Below are positions 52,824 through 64,000 of a stretch of DNA of 64,000 nt, piece after piece (within the stretch, counting starts at the first letter, position 1; each line of letters begins with the position of its first letter). The position numbers and the translations under genes are program-made. The notes under the pieces are model-generated. The model made no database searches. It was not told where the DNA came from and saw only the letters and a program-made list of their open reading frames with translations. This stretch comes from Stemphylium vesicarium (lineage: Eukaryota > Ascomycota > Dothideomycetes > Pleosporales > Pleosporaceae), in the NCBI GenBank assembly GCA_004380135.1, contig QXCR01000087.1, positions 1 to 64,000 on the forward strand. The letters are read 5' to 3'.

Positions 52824-53797
52824 GCTGGACTCAAGGCCGGGCTGGCATCAGCAGCTGCGACGGTCTATGGGGTCGCAGGAGGTATAGGTATGCGGAAGTG
52901 TACAGATGGCTGGCCGCCTTGCGATGGGCACGGAAGGGAACCCAAGGCAACGTTGCGCAAGGGAAGCGTATAGAAGCAGGCTTCGACGGGCCGTCTTGCG
53001 GTTACTGGCACGCGCGTGGAGTAGAAAGCGTCCGAGACAATAAAAGAGCTTCAATAGCAAAGGCGATGCAAAGGGCGGGCAAGAGTCAATTCAGGCCTGA
53101 TAGACGCGTCGCTGCCTCTCTCCGCAAGCTGTCCAGGTGTCGCTTCCCAGGCATACGTCTCGGCTGGCCCACCAATCACACATCAGGCCTAGCGCCATCG
53201 ACCGGGGCCCACAACTGCTGATCTCACCAACGTCATACCACGCACATTAGCTAAGACGCCTGCATGACATCTACGTACAATCACCTGCAAGACCTGCTAG
53301 ACCTGCTAGACCCTTCACCAAGCCCCGTCTACGGCGCCTCGCACACACACGCATACACACACACACACATGCACATGACCTTCACCGCTCCTCTCTGAAA
53401 TCGTGATTCACCCGTGCTTTATTACTCTGTCAGTCCCGCGCCCCCTCGCCACGCCCTGTAGTTCCTCGAGGTATCATCTAGTTGTGACCGTTGTCGTCGA
53501 CGTCTCAGATCGACGTCTAGAGCCACCAAGCCGAACCCGCTAGCGGCTCATTCACGCAGACGCAGACGCTGGTGCATGGCTTAGTCTCGCCTCGCCGCCA
53601 TAACTTTTTTGTTGATAGCCTTGCCCTCTCACCACATCACCATACCCACAACCTTCGCCCTCTGTCCGCTGACCCTGGCCTCGTGCCTGCCAATCACAAT
53701 CTCGCCGACGCTCACAACAGTAAGCCGCCAGGGCTGACCACGTCGACGCCTGCGCAGGAACCCCATCGCGTGCACCACGCACGGCGACTGCCACATC
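52824..53797. promoter_or_regulatory. Divergent promoter, NHX1 / SUT-type sugar transporter
   Basis: About 970 bases. A CA-rich microsatellite covers 53342-53376, and a tandem GACCTGCTA(GA) motif lies at 53289-53311. No gene seen; the open frame 52898-53221 has no motif. Confidence 0.45.
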
Positions 53798-55906
53798 ATG
53801 TCGTCTTCGCGGCCCGATGGCGGGGATGAGCCCTCGTCCTCGCCTTTATCCTCTCCTCATCGGCCCTCAAAAATTGATACTACTCCCACGCGCCCAAGAC
53901 CCCGACCGAAGCTCGTCTCTTTTGGCCGCGATTCACTCATGGGCGGACGACCCGATTCAGAGGGACGCCCTCACATAGAATTCATCCACGAATCTGAACC
54001 AGCCCCACGCATGTCCTCCGAAGTCGACCCGCTCCTTAAGGAGGCCATGTCGCCCGACGACGACGACGATGACTGGATGGGCGAACAACAGGTCGAGGAG
54101 ACCAAGAGCAGCTGGTTCTTGTTTCTTCTCACCTTTGGCGGCCTGGGCCTGCAAATAGGCTGGTCAGTCGAAACCTCCAACGGTTCGGTAAGTGCTTTTC
54201 CCGCATAACAAATACGAGGCCATGAGCAAATATGGACCCTGCATGCGTATCGGGACCCTTGGGTCAACTCTCCCCAAACCTTGGTGGAACTGTGCTGACT
54301 CCACACCCAGCCATATCTCCTTTCGCTCGGCCTGAGCAAGTCCATGCTTGCTCTCGTATGGATCGCCGGTCCTCTCTCCGGTGTGCTCGTCCAGCCCTAC
54401 GTCGGTCTCAAGAGTGACAACTGCCGTTTGCGATGGGGCAAACGGAGACCCTTTATCCTCGGTGGTGCAGCCGCGACCATTGTGTCTCTCATGGTTCTCG
54501 CCTGGGCCAAGGAACTCATTGGTGGATTCCTGGGCCTCTTCGGTGCTGATCAGGAGGGCACTTTTGTCAAGACATCCATCATGCTCTTCGCCGTCCTCTT
54601 CGTATACGTGCTGGATTTCGCTATCAACGTCATTCAAGCCGGCGTGCGAGCATACATTGTCGATGTGGCACCTACACATCAACAAGAATCTGCCAATGCC
54701 TGGCTGATGAGGTCCGCTGGTATCGGCAACATCTTGGGCTACCTAGCAGGCTACATCAACCTACCAGACTACCTTCCATGGCTTGGTGGTACCCAATTCA
54801 AAGTCCTCTGCGCCATTGCGTGCTTCGTCATGGCTCTGACTGTCGGTATCAGCTGCTCCACTTGCTCTGAACGCGACCCACAGTTCGATACCGCTCCTGC
54901 CGACCAGCAGGAAGGTGTCATCGCTTTCTTCAAGGGTCTGGCCCGCTCAGTAAAAAAGCTGCCCCCTCAGATCAAGAAGGTCTGCGCCGTGCAGTTCTTC
55001 GCTTGGATCGGGTGGTTCCCTTTTCTCTTCTACATCACCACCTACGTCGGCGAAATCTATGCGGACCCCTACTTCGAGGAGGACCCTCATCTGCCAGATC
55101 GTAAGATCGACGAGATCCTAGAAAATGGCACCAGAATTGGCACTCGGGCTCTTTTAGTCTTCGCCATTACTACCTTCATTTCCTCGGTTATCCTACCCTT
55201 TGTCATCCCCCCAACGTTCCAAGCGCCCGCACCCGAACGTCCAATGACGCCCGCAACGCCCATGACACCAGCAACCCCGCACTCCATGGGCGGCTCAGGC
55301 TACTTTGCACTCAACCACACGCCCAAAGGAACACCCACGACATATATGGAGAAGATATCCAACGCCATGGAAATGCTGCAAATCAAGTCGCTGACCCTAC
55401 GCCGTTCGTGGTTTATTTCACATATCCTGTTCGCCGTACTCATGGTCCTGACCTTTTTCGTCCGTAGTGCCTGGGGAGCCACAGTACTTGTCGGTGCCAT
55501 TGGTGTTCCTTGGTGCATTACAAACTGGGCACCATTCGCCATCATCTCCTCTGAGATTTCGAAGCGAGATGCCATTCGTCGTGGCATCATCAAGCCGCGC
55601 GACCGCGAGTCACAGCTGATTGCTGAGGGCGAAGACGATGGTTCAGGCGCAGACTCCGCCGGTGTCGTTCTCGGAATTCACAACGTTGCCATTGCCGCAC
55701 CCCAAGTCATTGCAACACTAGTCAGTGCCATCATGTTCAAGCTCCTACAAAAGCCCCGAGGCACGGCAGGCGACACCAGTGTAGCCTGGGTGCTGCGCTT
55801 CGGCGGTGTCTGCGCCTTAGTAGCCGCATGGCTCACACTCCAAGTCAACGAAGAAAAGGAAGAGGAAGAGTCTGAAGAGCCGTTCAGAAGGAGGCGGATG
55901 TCCTAG
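53798..55906 (+). CDS. SUT-type sucrose/maltose:H+ symporter (MFS, GPH family)
   Basis: Two exons: 53798-54187 and 54311-55906; intron of 123 nt; 661 residues. The first helix region LTFGGLGLQIGWSVETSNGS leads across the intron into PYLLSLGLSKSMLALVWIAG, the hallmark of plant and fungal SUT carriers, followed by LKSDNCRLRWGKRRPFILGG (an RWGRR-type loop) and twelve membrane segments. Fission yeast Sut1 and plant SUTs import sucrose or maltose with protons. A long acidic, Ser/Pro-rich cytosolic N-terminus (about 100 residues) and a Pro/Thr-rich central loop (APAPERPMTPATPMTPATP) are present. The C-terminus ends in EEKEEEESEEPFRRRR. Confidence 0.9.
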
Positions 55907-56710
55907 GACGACTCCGATCATCATTCTTTATCTCATCTTAGACACGAGTTGGCGCGCTCTCTCAGCCGACAAAACTCGTCGAGCGGAGCGACGACGACAG
56001 TGAGGAGCTTACACGATGGAACGGACCAAGGACGCGAAAGCGATTGATGCAAGACAAGATCGATACACCGCTACACTTATACAGATGGCCTCGCGGTCTG
56101 AGCCTGCTTTGGTTTTGGATTGAAATGCATCACACATGGCGAAGCGAAGGCGTTCTTAGGTGTCCATCTGGACTGCGAGCGAGCATATTCTCTACATATA
56201 TATATTGATATTTTTCTTTTAGTTTTTTACTCTTTCTGTCAGGGCGCACGCGTGGAGTTTGGGAAACGTACATATGGATGGGATGGGACAGAACGGAATG
56301 GAAATAAGGAGCAAAGGCAAGGAAAATCACCGGAATCACTCACTTCTCTCTTTCCTCGATGGAAGGACTCTCTCCGTCGTCTCTTTCCTTTTTGCCTTTT
56401 TGACTTTACACAAGTGCGAAAGACCTGGTCGGTGTACTTAGAACGTGAGTTGAATGAGATCAAGAACCTAGTTCCTTTACATTGAAGTAATGTTATGAGC
56501 TTCACGAGGTGATGTGCAACATTGGAGTAATGATATTTTTTCTTGGTATAAACGAGAGTTTCTCCATTCTTTCTTTTGACTTGTACAATGAAACTCAGCT
56601 CTTCATCCACCCACTCCACTTCGCCAGACTATGTACACCTTTGCCCACACAGCCATCCCCTACCTACTCATCCGCATAACCCAACCCCGCTTCTCTTCCA
56701 GCCTGCGCGT
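55907..56710. other. Convergent 3' flanks
   Basis: About 800 bases between the stops of the sugar transporter and the GH6 gene. Open frames here overlap on both strands and lack motifs. Confidence 0.5.
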
Positions 56711-58084
56711 TTACAGCGCCGGACTAGCATTCCTAACCAACATTTCAAAATATGCCTGATTCCACTGCCCCGCCTCCGGACTAGGTTTAAAACTCTCACT
56801 CTTCCCACAAAAGCTATCATACCGATCCGCACTCGTATCACTCGTCCCATCACTCTCACCCCCCGGTTTAACCCACACAAACGCATCCACAAGCGAGCTC
56901 CCGGTGGTACCCGTAGGTCGGCGCCCGAAGCCCGCTCCGTCAATGTTGCACCAGTTGCCCCATTCCTCGCGGAGCCCTGTGACGCCGTTGCGGCCCGTGT
57001 CGACGATGGCTTGGGAGGGCATACCCGCGGATTTCAGCTCTGGGGAAAAGAGCTCAATGTACTTTTTCTCGTTTTGCGCTTTGTTCCATTGCGCGTCGGT
57101 TGCGGAGGAGAATTCGCCGGGGGACAGGTCCCACGCGTTCCAGCCCGCGACGTTGGTGGCAATGCCGCGGACTTGTTTGGGGCTGCCGGCTTGTTTATAG
57201 ACGGCGGCTAGTTCTTTTGCGCCGGGCTCTGTTGAAGCGTTTTGTTAGTATGATCATTCTTCTTTTTTTAGGGGGGGGGGGGAGAAAGGAAGGGGAGGAT
57301 GTACTCAGGTTGTCGTTCCAGCCGAGCCAGCCTCCGTGACCGGCATCAATGTACATCATGATATTGGGCAGATTGAGCTGCTTGAGTGCGTAGGCGACGC
57401 CCTCGCGGTAGCCGGAAGCAGAGTCCTTGCATGTCTGGAGGTCGATGTTGGTGACGAGGTTAGGAAGCGAGTCAGGCTCGATGACCAGAGCAATGGCCGT
57501 CTTGGGGTATTTCTTGAAAATGGCAACGATGGCTAGAAGAATCATTGTTAGCGGACCTCCAGCTTCTTGGGAGAAAGGCTACGACTCACGGTCAATGTAC
57601 TCGGTCTTGTAGATGTTTATCTCGCCAACGGCAAGTTCGCCGTTCGACGCCTTGGCTGCACAGTCACGACCGGGGAGATCGTAGATGACGAGAGCGGCAA
57701 TCTCGTTGCAAGGCACGTCTTTGATACCATCTTCAACGACAGAAATCTTCTCACGCGTGTCGCTAGTTGTATGTCAGCTTTGGGGGACTAATCGGAAGAG
57801 CCTGTGAATTCTTACATCCAGAGGAAAGTGCCAACATCGGCTACTTTTAGAGCTTTCTCTGCCAGAGCAGCATCCGTCATCTGGGCGGCAGCAGAAACAA
57901 CCTCGGAAGAGTAGAACTTGTTGGCGTAGATGGATCGCGACGCGAATGGGTTGCCAGAAAGCGTGACAGGTGTAGCACACGCTGCAGCCTGGCGGGCAGT
58001 AATGGGGCCATGCTCCGTGGGAGACGGCAGCGCGAAAGCGCCAGTAATGGCTGAAGCCAGAGCGACGGAGACGAAACCCTTCAT
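56711..58084 (-). CDS. GH6 cellobiohydrolase/endoglucanase, secreted, without carbohydrate-binding module
   Basis: Exons: 58084-57816, 57762-57590, 57532-57305 and 57228-56711; introns of 53, 57 and 76 nt; 1,188 nt and 395 residues. The signal peptide is MKGFVSVALASAITGAFA; an ATG five codons upstream is less likely. GH6 motifs: ALVIYDLPGRDCAAKASNGE with Asp123, VIEPDSLPNLVTN with the catalytic acid Asp168, and MYIDAGHGGWLGWNDNL. The protein cuts cellobiose from cellulose chain ends. There is no CBM1 module or linker, which many plant-cell-wall GH6 enzymes have. A G-run of about 12 (57271-57282) lies in intron 3. Confidence 0.93.
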
Positions 58085-60788
58085 TGTTGACGATTGCAAG
58101 TGAGTGTTTGATAGTGTCGATACTGGGAGGCCTGGGAGAATGCAAAGCCTCTTATACTGATCTTGGTGAAGGTGGCGAATGGTGTATTTCTAGAACTGAA
58201 CCAAGGTACCCGCTCGTTTGGAAACAGGGCCGCGGGTGATTGACATGGGGGTTTCTTTGGCCCTGTGCGATCAGCGCGTCGGAGATGAGGTTCAAATGAA
58301 GATATATCAAATGCGGCACTGTACTATACCAGTTTTACCTCTTGAGTGGCGTCGTGGAAATCAGGTGCTTGAGGCGGCGTCAACCACTTGAGCTCCTGTA
58401 GCTTCACACGAGCTGATCGCAGTTTGTCAGGTCCGTAGAGATTCGTTAGTTCCTATAGATATCGGTATACATTGTGCTATTCTGAGAGGCGGACCTCCTC
58501 CAAAGACACGTTGTCGCAGTGCTGCCTGATAGCATTCATGTGCATATCGTCTCTCTAGAAAGCCAATGGTTACCAGTATGATTAGATGAATGCATACATG
58601 AAACGTCTTGCGGCTGCGGGAACGTTCATTTTCCGGGTCTCCTACCCCTCAAGCCCCGCGCTGAGATGTCAGTCTTGCTTTCGGGCATCATGATATACGA
58701 TCTACCATATGGCAGCCGCATACCCCCAGTCCAGAATAGGGGAAGATTTGTGTCTGTTAAAATCGCCACTTGAGACACCCGTGTGGAGACTTTCAGTATG
58801 AGCAACGTATTGGCATGCGCCGAAGCTGCCCGTTGGTGCGGACTTTTCCTTGCATCATACGACATTGGGCAGCCAAACATCTCACTCCTGCAGCAGTGAT
58901 CAACCTCTATACAGCGCAACTGACGCTAAATATCGTCGTGATATTGACATGTCAGGTGCTGATGGATGAAACGAGTCGTGTGATGTGCTCAAAGCAGGGG
59001 ACCCCGAATGGTTTGGCTGTGAAACCTTCTCGAAAGAACCCGTGGTACCCATGACGGTCGAAATTGATGGCCGGCGATCTCGGAGGCTCTTTAATCTTGC
59101 ATTTACCCTGATTCAATGCGTGTAGAGGTAGCAGCCGACAGAGATATAGTCATCGATATGACTGAGGCTCGTTTCCAATGTACTGTAATCAATGATGGAC
59201 GTTTTCGAGATCGTATGAGCACATGAGGCAGACTTCTGGAAGGTGGAGGCAAAACCTGGTCCATGCCTGCGTCTTTGACCGATGATATATTAATTCACAG
59301 ATGGTGAAGGTATCTCGTAATTCTAGATGAGAGGAGTAGATGCGTTGTGTTGAGCGTCCGCAAATTATTACTGTCCGAGTGCTCTCAAACGGGTCCTCGG
59401 CAGGCGGGTCCTCGCTGCTATGTAACGCGCCTGACAGCCTTCAAAAGCTTTCCATTGGAAGTGACAACCGGAAACAGGAAACAGTTTTAACCCAAGAGAC
59501 TGGTCTTTCCAACAAGAGAACGCATACTTGACGACATCTAGCAGTCGCGATGTGTATCGGCAGGAGTCTCGGTATTTACATCATGCTAGAGTCGAGCCCT
59601 ACCGTGAAGCGCGACGAGATAAAAAGCCTCGTAGCCAGTTATAAGAACAGGCTTTGCGTAAAGCAAAGACGGCGGTTTGGGTTGTGAGAAACGTGAGTGG
59701 ATGAGCAGAGTGAGATGGTCTGGCGACTTCCGGATATCGGCTAATTGGAGTTTGCTGACGCTTGCCCTATCTTGGATTAGCGCTAATATAGATATATTCC
59801 TGGTGCACATAAGCTCCGCACCATGGCTTCGCAAGCCTCACGCTTGAGGAGAAGTTCTGAGCTTGTGTAGACGTCGTGTTCCTTTGTATTCACCTTGAAT
59901 GATTGTAAAAGTGAGCAATGGGAAGACTGACAATCCTGAAAAATTACACTCTACCCTTCGCATTTCTCACGCCATTGAAGGACGATTAGCTGCTGCTCAG
60001 AGCAGAGCCTTGTGAGACCCCTCCTTAACATCATCCGGATATCCATATCTCTTCCATATTGATGCTACCAAACTCTTGCGACGAATCACATGGTCCTGCC
60101 CACCAAATTGAGGCCGGGAGTGGGCAGTGAAGTGATTACCGGCATTCCGCTTTCATGCTAGAAACTTGGATCCAAAAACTCGCATTCGCTCTCCATTTGA
60201 TGGGATTAGCGACGAATCAATAATCTGGTTTCAATAGGGCGACTTTGGGACGTGCGTGACACCTGCATCGTAATTGAAATACGCGGCAGTACACAGCTGG
60301 CTCACAGAACGTCTGCAAGAAACAGCATTCTTATCAACACATTTAGTGTTCCTCAAAACCGTGCTTAAGTTCCCATGTTTTTGTATCGAAAGTGAGACCC
60401 CAAAAATAAGTACGGTGGATGAATTGTCGGCAGGGCTGTTCACTCAAATCGCCCCAGGGAAGTGGCAGAGATTGAAACCTCACTAGCCGTATCTTATGGT
60501 TGCAAAATCGGCCTCATGAATTGAGGCGTGCAAATATTTAAACTATGACGGGGACATAGAAGACGGCATGGTTAGGATTGCGTTTTCTGCTGGGCGGAGA
60601 ACGACGATTCTTGGTACTGTTGCAACAGCCGGTAAGCATAGTTGAATGATTCTCGCGACCCGGGCTTCCGAACTGAATAGTGCAGGCCAAAGCAAACTCG
60701 GCGGGCCGCGAATATCCTGCTCGAACAATAACAGCTCGACAGCGAGATGCAGCGGTGGAAGTGGCCATGGGAACAGTATCAATTTCAT
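58085..60788. other. Gene-poor interval
   Basis: About 2.7 kb. Short open frames only (for example 58770-59054, 60231-60443), without motifs. The right-hand 700 bases upstream of the GH6 start probably include its promoter. Confidence 0.45.
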
Positions 60789-62109
60789 TCAAGAACGTCT
60801 CGGCTCTTGCTCGTACTGAACGGAGTATTCCACTTCTTGTATAATGTTGTGCTTCAATCTCTTGGCATCTAGGGGCCGATTCTCCGCGGCAGGATCTTTG
60901 CGTGGCGAACTGACGGTGGCTGTGTTCCGCACCGCCTCGGGCCTCAATGTCATTCGCGTGATATGAGGCTCAGAGCTAGTGCCCGCCGTAGATGCCCCAG
61001 AAGATACTTTATGCAGATCTTGCGCAGGTACCTTGAAGCGTGCGGTTCTGGTATGCTGAAAGCTTTTATCTGATTTAGCGCTTCGAGTCGACATTTGGTA
61101 TCCCTGCGAGGATCCATGTATCCGCATAAGTTCACCATGTCCGAACCCGGTGTTGAGAGACTCTGTGAAGCGCTTGAGGGCGGCAATCGTGGCAGCAGCG
61201 AGGGAGAACGATAGTTCAACAGCTTGCCAGATGACTACTCGGGTGACCGCAATGGAGACGTCAGACGCGGTTGTCAATTTGTGGGTTTCACTCTGGCGGA
61301 GAGCGGAGAAGATGATGGTTCTGCTGTAACGTCAACTTTTTATTCCAGCAAATGTCAGAAAAGCAAGCGCGTACGGTATCCGGAGCCAGAATGCTGAGAT
61401 GACGATGAGTTTGTTCCGCGAGGACATCTGCAGGCCCCAGACCAGTTGGACGGGGAGAACGAGTAAGGAAAATTCTGTCGCGAGATCAAGAGCTGTCAAA
61501 ATCTGCCATCTGATCTCTTTGTGAGGGCATCCAGAAGTGGTAGAGATCATGTCCCACGAAAGTTCATGCCGAGAGTGGCAGTCGGCAGTCAAGAGAATGA
61601 TGGAAACTAGACATTGGGCTGCAATAAGACCACCCGCACCGTATTGGATTCTTCTGTGTGCAACAGTCTGCGTAGTCCGAAGCAGCATGGCAACAATTGC
61701 GATTTTAGATACACAGAGTGCTGTGATCCAAAGGATGTTGCCTGCTAGCGTGTAACTGTTGAGCTTATCGATAACAGATTGATGAAGGTTTAGCTCGTCC
61801 ATTGGGCGACCAAGGCCAATAGAGATGGTCTGAAAGGTGCTGCCGAAGAACCCAAGTGCTAGGACCTACTTGAATAGTCACGATTAATGACATTCCTTGA
61901 CAATCCTCGTTCCAATAGTGCCTGGATAGTAGTGGACTTACCCCGGATAGTAGCACGAAGGCATCGTCGATGCCGTAAGCCCTCCAGCGGATATAGCCTC
62001 GCAAACATGCCATACAGAGCGTATAGCACAGACATAGCCCAATGGCGAATTTCAACCCCCGCGCGTATCCTACATGTCGCATATTGGGTGTAGCATCTGA
62101 GGCAGACAT
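60789..62109 (-). CDS. Seven-helix rhodopsin-fold membrane protein (Pth11/SAT4-like, PF20684 type)
   Basis: Exons: 62109-61942, 61865-61375 and 61320-60789; introns of 76 and 54 nt; 1,191 nt and 396 residues. The first helix (KFAIGLCLCYTLCMACLRGY) is followed by IRWRAYGIDDAFVLLSG, the WR-x-DD-x2 marker of this fungal family. Further features: ILWITALCVSKIAIVAMLLR, CHSRHELSWDM and LPVQLVWGLQMSSRNKL. The C-terminal 130 residues are cytosolic, Ser/Thr-rich and basic. Members include the CFEM-less Pth11-type receptors, but ligand and role of most are unknown. Confidence 0.85.
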
Positions 62110-63570
62110 CCTACACGGGGGGATGGTTCAGAAAAGTCCAAAGATTTTTCTGCGCCAGCACGAGGGCAAAGACATACATGTATACATGTGCGAACGAGGT
62201 ACCAATCATCCGACCATGTCCAACCTCGCCTCAAGGGTCATGCCTCTCGTTTGAAGTCCATTTTTGCGGCCGGAATTCCCGCCTCATGCCTGAAGGACGC
62301 CACGGAGTTATTTAAATAGGAGCAAACGCCTTGCTGCTGCACTACACCGTTCATCCTCTCCAGTTCACATTGGGGGCCGGAACCGCGCATCACCAAGCAT
62401 GGAATCCTGTCGCCCCACCGGGGCTTGACTGGAACGCAAGGAGTTGATCAAATTATCATTGCATCCACCCAATTACACTAGCAGGGCTCGTCGCGGGATG
62501 ATGGTAGGCTGGATAAGAGACTATATTCTGACGCTCGCGGAGCCTATCATTCCTGGACGCGGTGCTGACCGCAGCTGGTACGACACATGTCGCAGTCGAG
62601 ATGCACCTGTACGGTTTCATCCGAATTTGAGCAATGATGTCCCGCTCGTGAAGCTGCTTGATAGTAAGATTGATCGATACTGGTGTGTCAGATCCTCCTG
62701 TCCGCCACGTCAACATGTACTTAAGTTTCCCGCAGTGGATGGACGCTCGACAGCAAAAGGCATGATAGGCAGCTCTCCCACGAGGTCGAAGAGGCTGTGT
62801 TACATTGCAGAGGACGCGGAGGATGCGAGTGCGGCTCGAGGAGATGGTTGTTATTGCGGAACCCTGAACTAACGTGGCTGCATGAGGGCGAGACGCGTCT
62901 TTAGTGAACACGGGACGGGCCCTGGGGAGGGGGGTTGGTCTGAGCTTGAACGGGTAGCTTCTTCCACCCTAGCACGCCTTGCAAGCGCCCTCGACTCCAC
63001 AAGCTTCATCGATCGAGGTGCGATCCTTCGCTCGGTCCTTATGACCGCTCACTGGTCTTACGATGTGCTTACTCGAAATGAGTAGCTGCGAGTGGCCAAC
63101 AACTGGTGGCTCGCGAACGGCACAGTGAGCAGTGCCACACCACGAGCATGACGCGCAGCGAGATCGTCCTTCGGCATATGACACCACAACGTGCATTGCC
63201 TCGCATGCGCCCCCAACGGGAAAATTGCTATCGGCCTTCTCTGCAGCAGGCGTGCGATCTTCCAAGTCTTGAGCCGTGACCCCTAGACCGCTTAGGCCGC
63301 CTCGGCTACACCACGCCTGTATCCTCGACGATTGATTTGACAAAGTTGGTCTCGCTCGAGATGGTCCGCCACATGGTTCGGCCGTCAACCCGAGAAGGGC
63401 AGCTCGCTCTGGCCGTGGAAACACGGCACGTAATGAACATGCATGGTTTTCTCAGAGGGCGCTGCATTGTGGCGCCTTAAACAGCTTTTGAGAGTCTCTC
63501 CTTCAGTGCTCTTCATCCTGTTAGGGTATCCCTCACCTTTCTTGTTACTGATACACGGAAGTTCCATACA
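62110..63570. other. Intergenic, divergent
   Basis: About 1.46 kb upstream of both the seven-helix protein gene and the permease gene. Overlapping frames at 62444-62911 on both strands show no motif. No gene is called. Confidence 0.45.
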
Positions 63571-64000
63571 ATGGTAGCTTTTGGAGTTTCAAAGAGCGCG
63601 GATTCCATTGAGGAGTACGATCTTGGAAGCAATGGCTTCAACGAAGCTGACAGGATGCATGCGACTGCGTTGGGCGGCACAGCTCACGACACATCTGATA
63701 TGCAAAGAATGGGTAAGAAACAGGAGCTTCGGGTAATCCCTTACTGAATCCCATGTAATGAAACATTGCTGATTGCGCCATTAGCGGAACTTTCGCCTAA
63801 TATCCATCATCGGCTTCGTAGTCGTGCTTCAATCGACATGGGAAAGTGCTCTTTTGTAAGTGTTGTTGCGCCGACAGACATCTATATTCAACTAATTCTG
63901 CGAAAAGATCTGCTTACTTCGGTCTGTTTAATGGCGGCACAGCGGGTGTGGTCTGGATGATGATCATCACGTGGATGTTCGTGTTGGCTATGATTGCCTC
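63571..64000 (+). CDS. Amino-acid permease (APC family, GABA-permease-like), 5' part only
   Basis: Exons 63571-63732, 63785-63855 and 63908 to the window end; introns of 52 nt each. The N-terminal tail MVAFGVSKSADSIEEYD leads into MGKKQELRRNFRLISIIGFV across intron 1, then TWESALLSAYFGLFNGGTAG across intron 2, the first two helices of fungal amino-acid/choline transporters of the APC superfamily (GABA permease and choline permease share this start). The gene runs off the window, so substrate class cannot be chosen. Splice sites are GTAATC/TTAG and GTAAGT/AAAG; the GTAATC donor is weak. Confidence 0.82.

Noticed and set aside
62444..62911. Opposing frames of 142 and 151 codons
   Set aside because: They mirror each other and match no family.
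1..64000. CRISPR array, phage or operon structure
   Set aside because: No spaced direct repeats; spliced genes and RNA polymerase III genes show a eukaryotic nuclear genome.
1..64000. Large secondary-metabolite core gene (polyketide synthase, NRPS or terpene synthase)
   Set aside because: No such domains are visible, so the acyltransferase and the Zn2Cys6 gene are not assigned to a biosynthetic cluster.

Overview
The window looks like nuclear DNA of a filamentous ascomycete, most likely a dothideomycete (Pleosporales-like). This is inferred from genes with short introns (about 41-125 nt, GTRNGT donors, CTAAC/CTAAT branch sites), an AT-rich repeat block with the stop-codon pattern of repeat-induced point mutation (RIP), a dispersed single 5S rRNA gene, and fungal-specific families (BAHD-type acyltransferase, 2EXR, Zn2Cys6, Pth11/SAT4-type rhodopsin-fold membrane protein). 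The species cannot be fixed from sequence alone.

Layout. 1-3500: a nested transposon graveyard. It holds the 3' end of one pogo-type element, then a complete but mutated pogo-type element with perfect 66-bp terminal inverted repeats, interrupted by a 245-bp solo LTR with a 5-bp target duplication. 3.5-8.6 kb: BAHD-type acyltransferase, 2EXR protein and a mitochondrial DEAD-box helicase (MSS116/CYT-19 type). 8.6-20.6 kb: forkhead transcription factor, 5S rRNA gene, mitochondrial ornithine acetyltransferase (ArgJ/Arg7), a small membrane protein and a single-pass membrane protein, separated by long gene-poor stretches. 21.0-24.1 kb: a dense housekeeping block of BUD31, complex I LYR subunit (NDUFA6/14.8 kDa), RPC19 and HIS3. 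24.7-29.4 kb: a pseudogene broken by two small tandem duplications, a membrane-anchored kinase-like protein, a TPMT-family methyltransferase and a small secreted metallopeptidase-like protein. 31.7 kb: an intron-containing tRNA-Gly(GCC).

32.4-38.3 kb: an amidase, an MFS transporter and a Zn2Cys6 regulator, which look like a small catabolic or detoxification cluster. 38.6-49.6 kb: S1/P1 nuclease, derlin, the centromeric histone H3 (CENP-A), a CCG-9/trehalose synthase-type glycosyltransferase, and the TUP1/RCO-1 co-repressor, whose stop codon is followed by 50 more in-frame acidic codons. 50.4-64 kb: endosomal Na+/H+ exchanger NHX1, a SUT-type sugar transporter, a GH6 cellobiohydrolase without a binding module, a seven-helix rhodopsin-fold protein, and the start of an amino-acid permease cut by the window end.

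Spliced gene models were built by hand from splice signals and family alignment from memory. Where exon lengths sum to an intact reading frame the model is considered solid. No database search was run.
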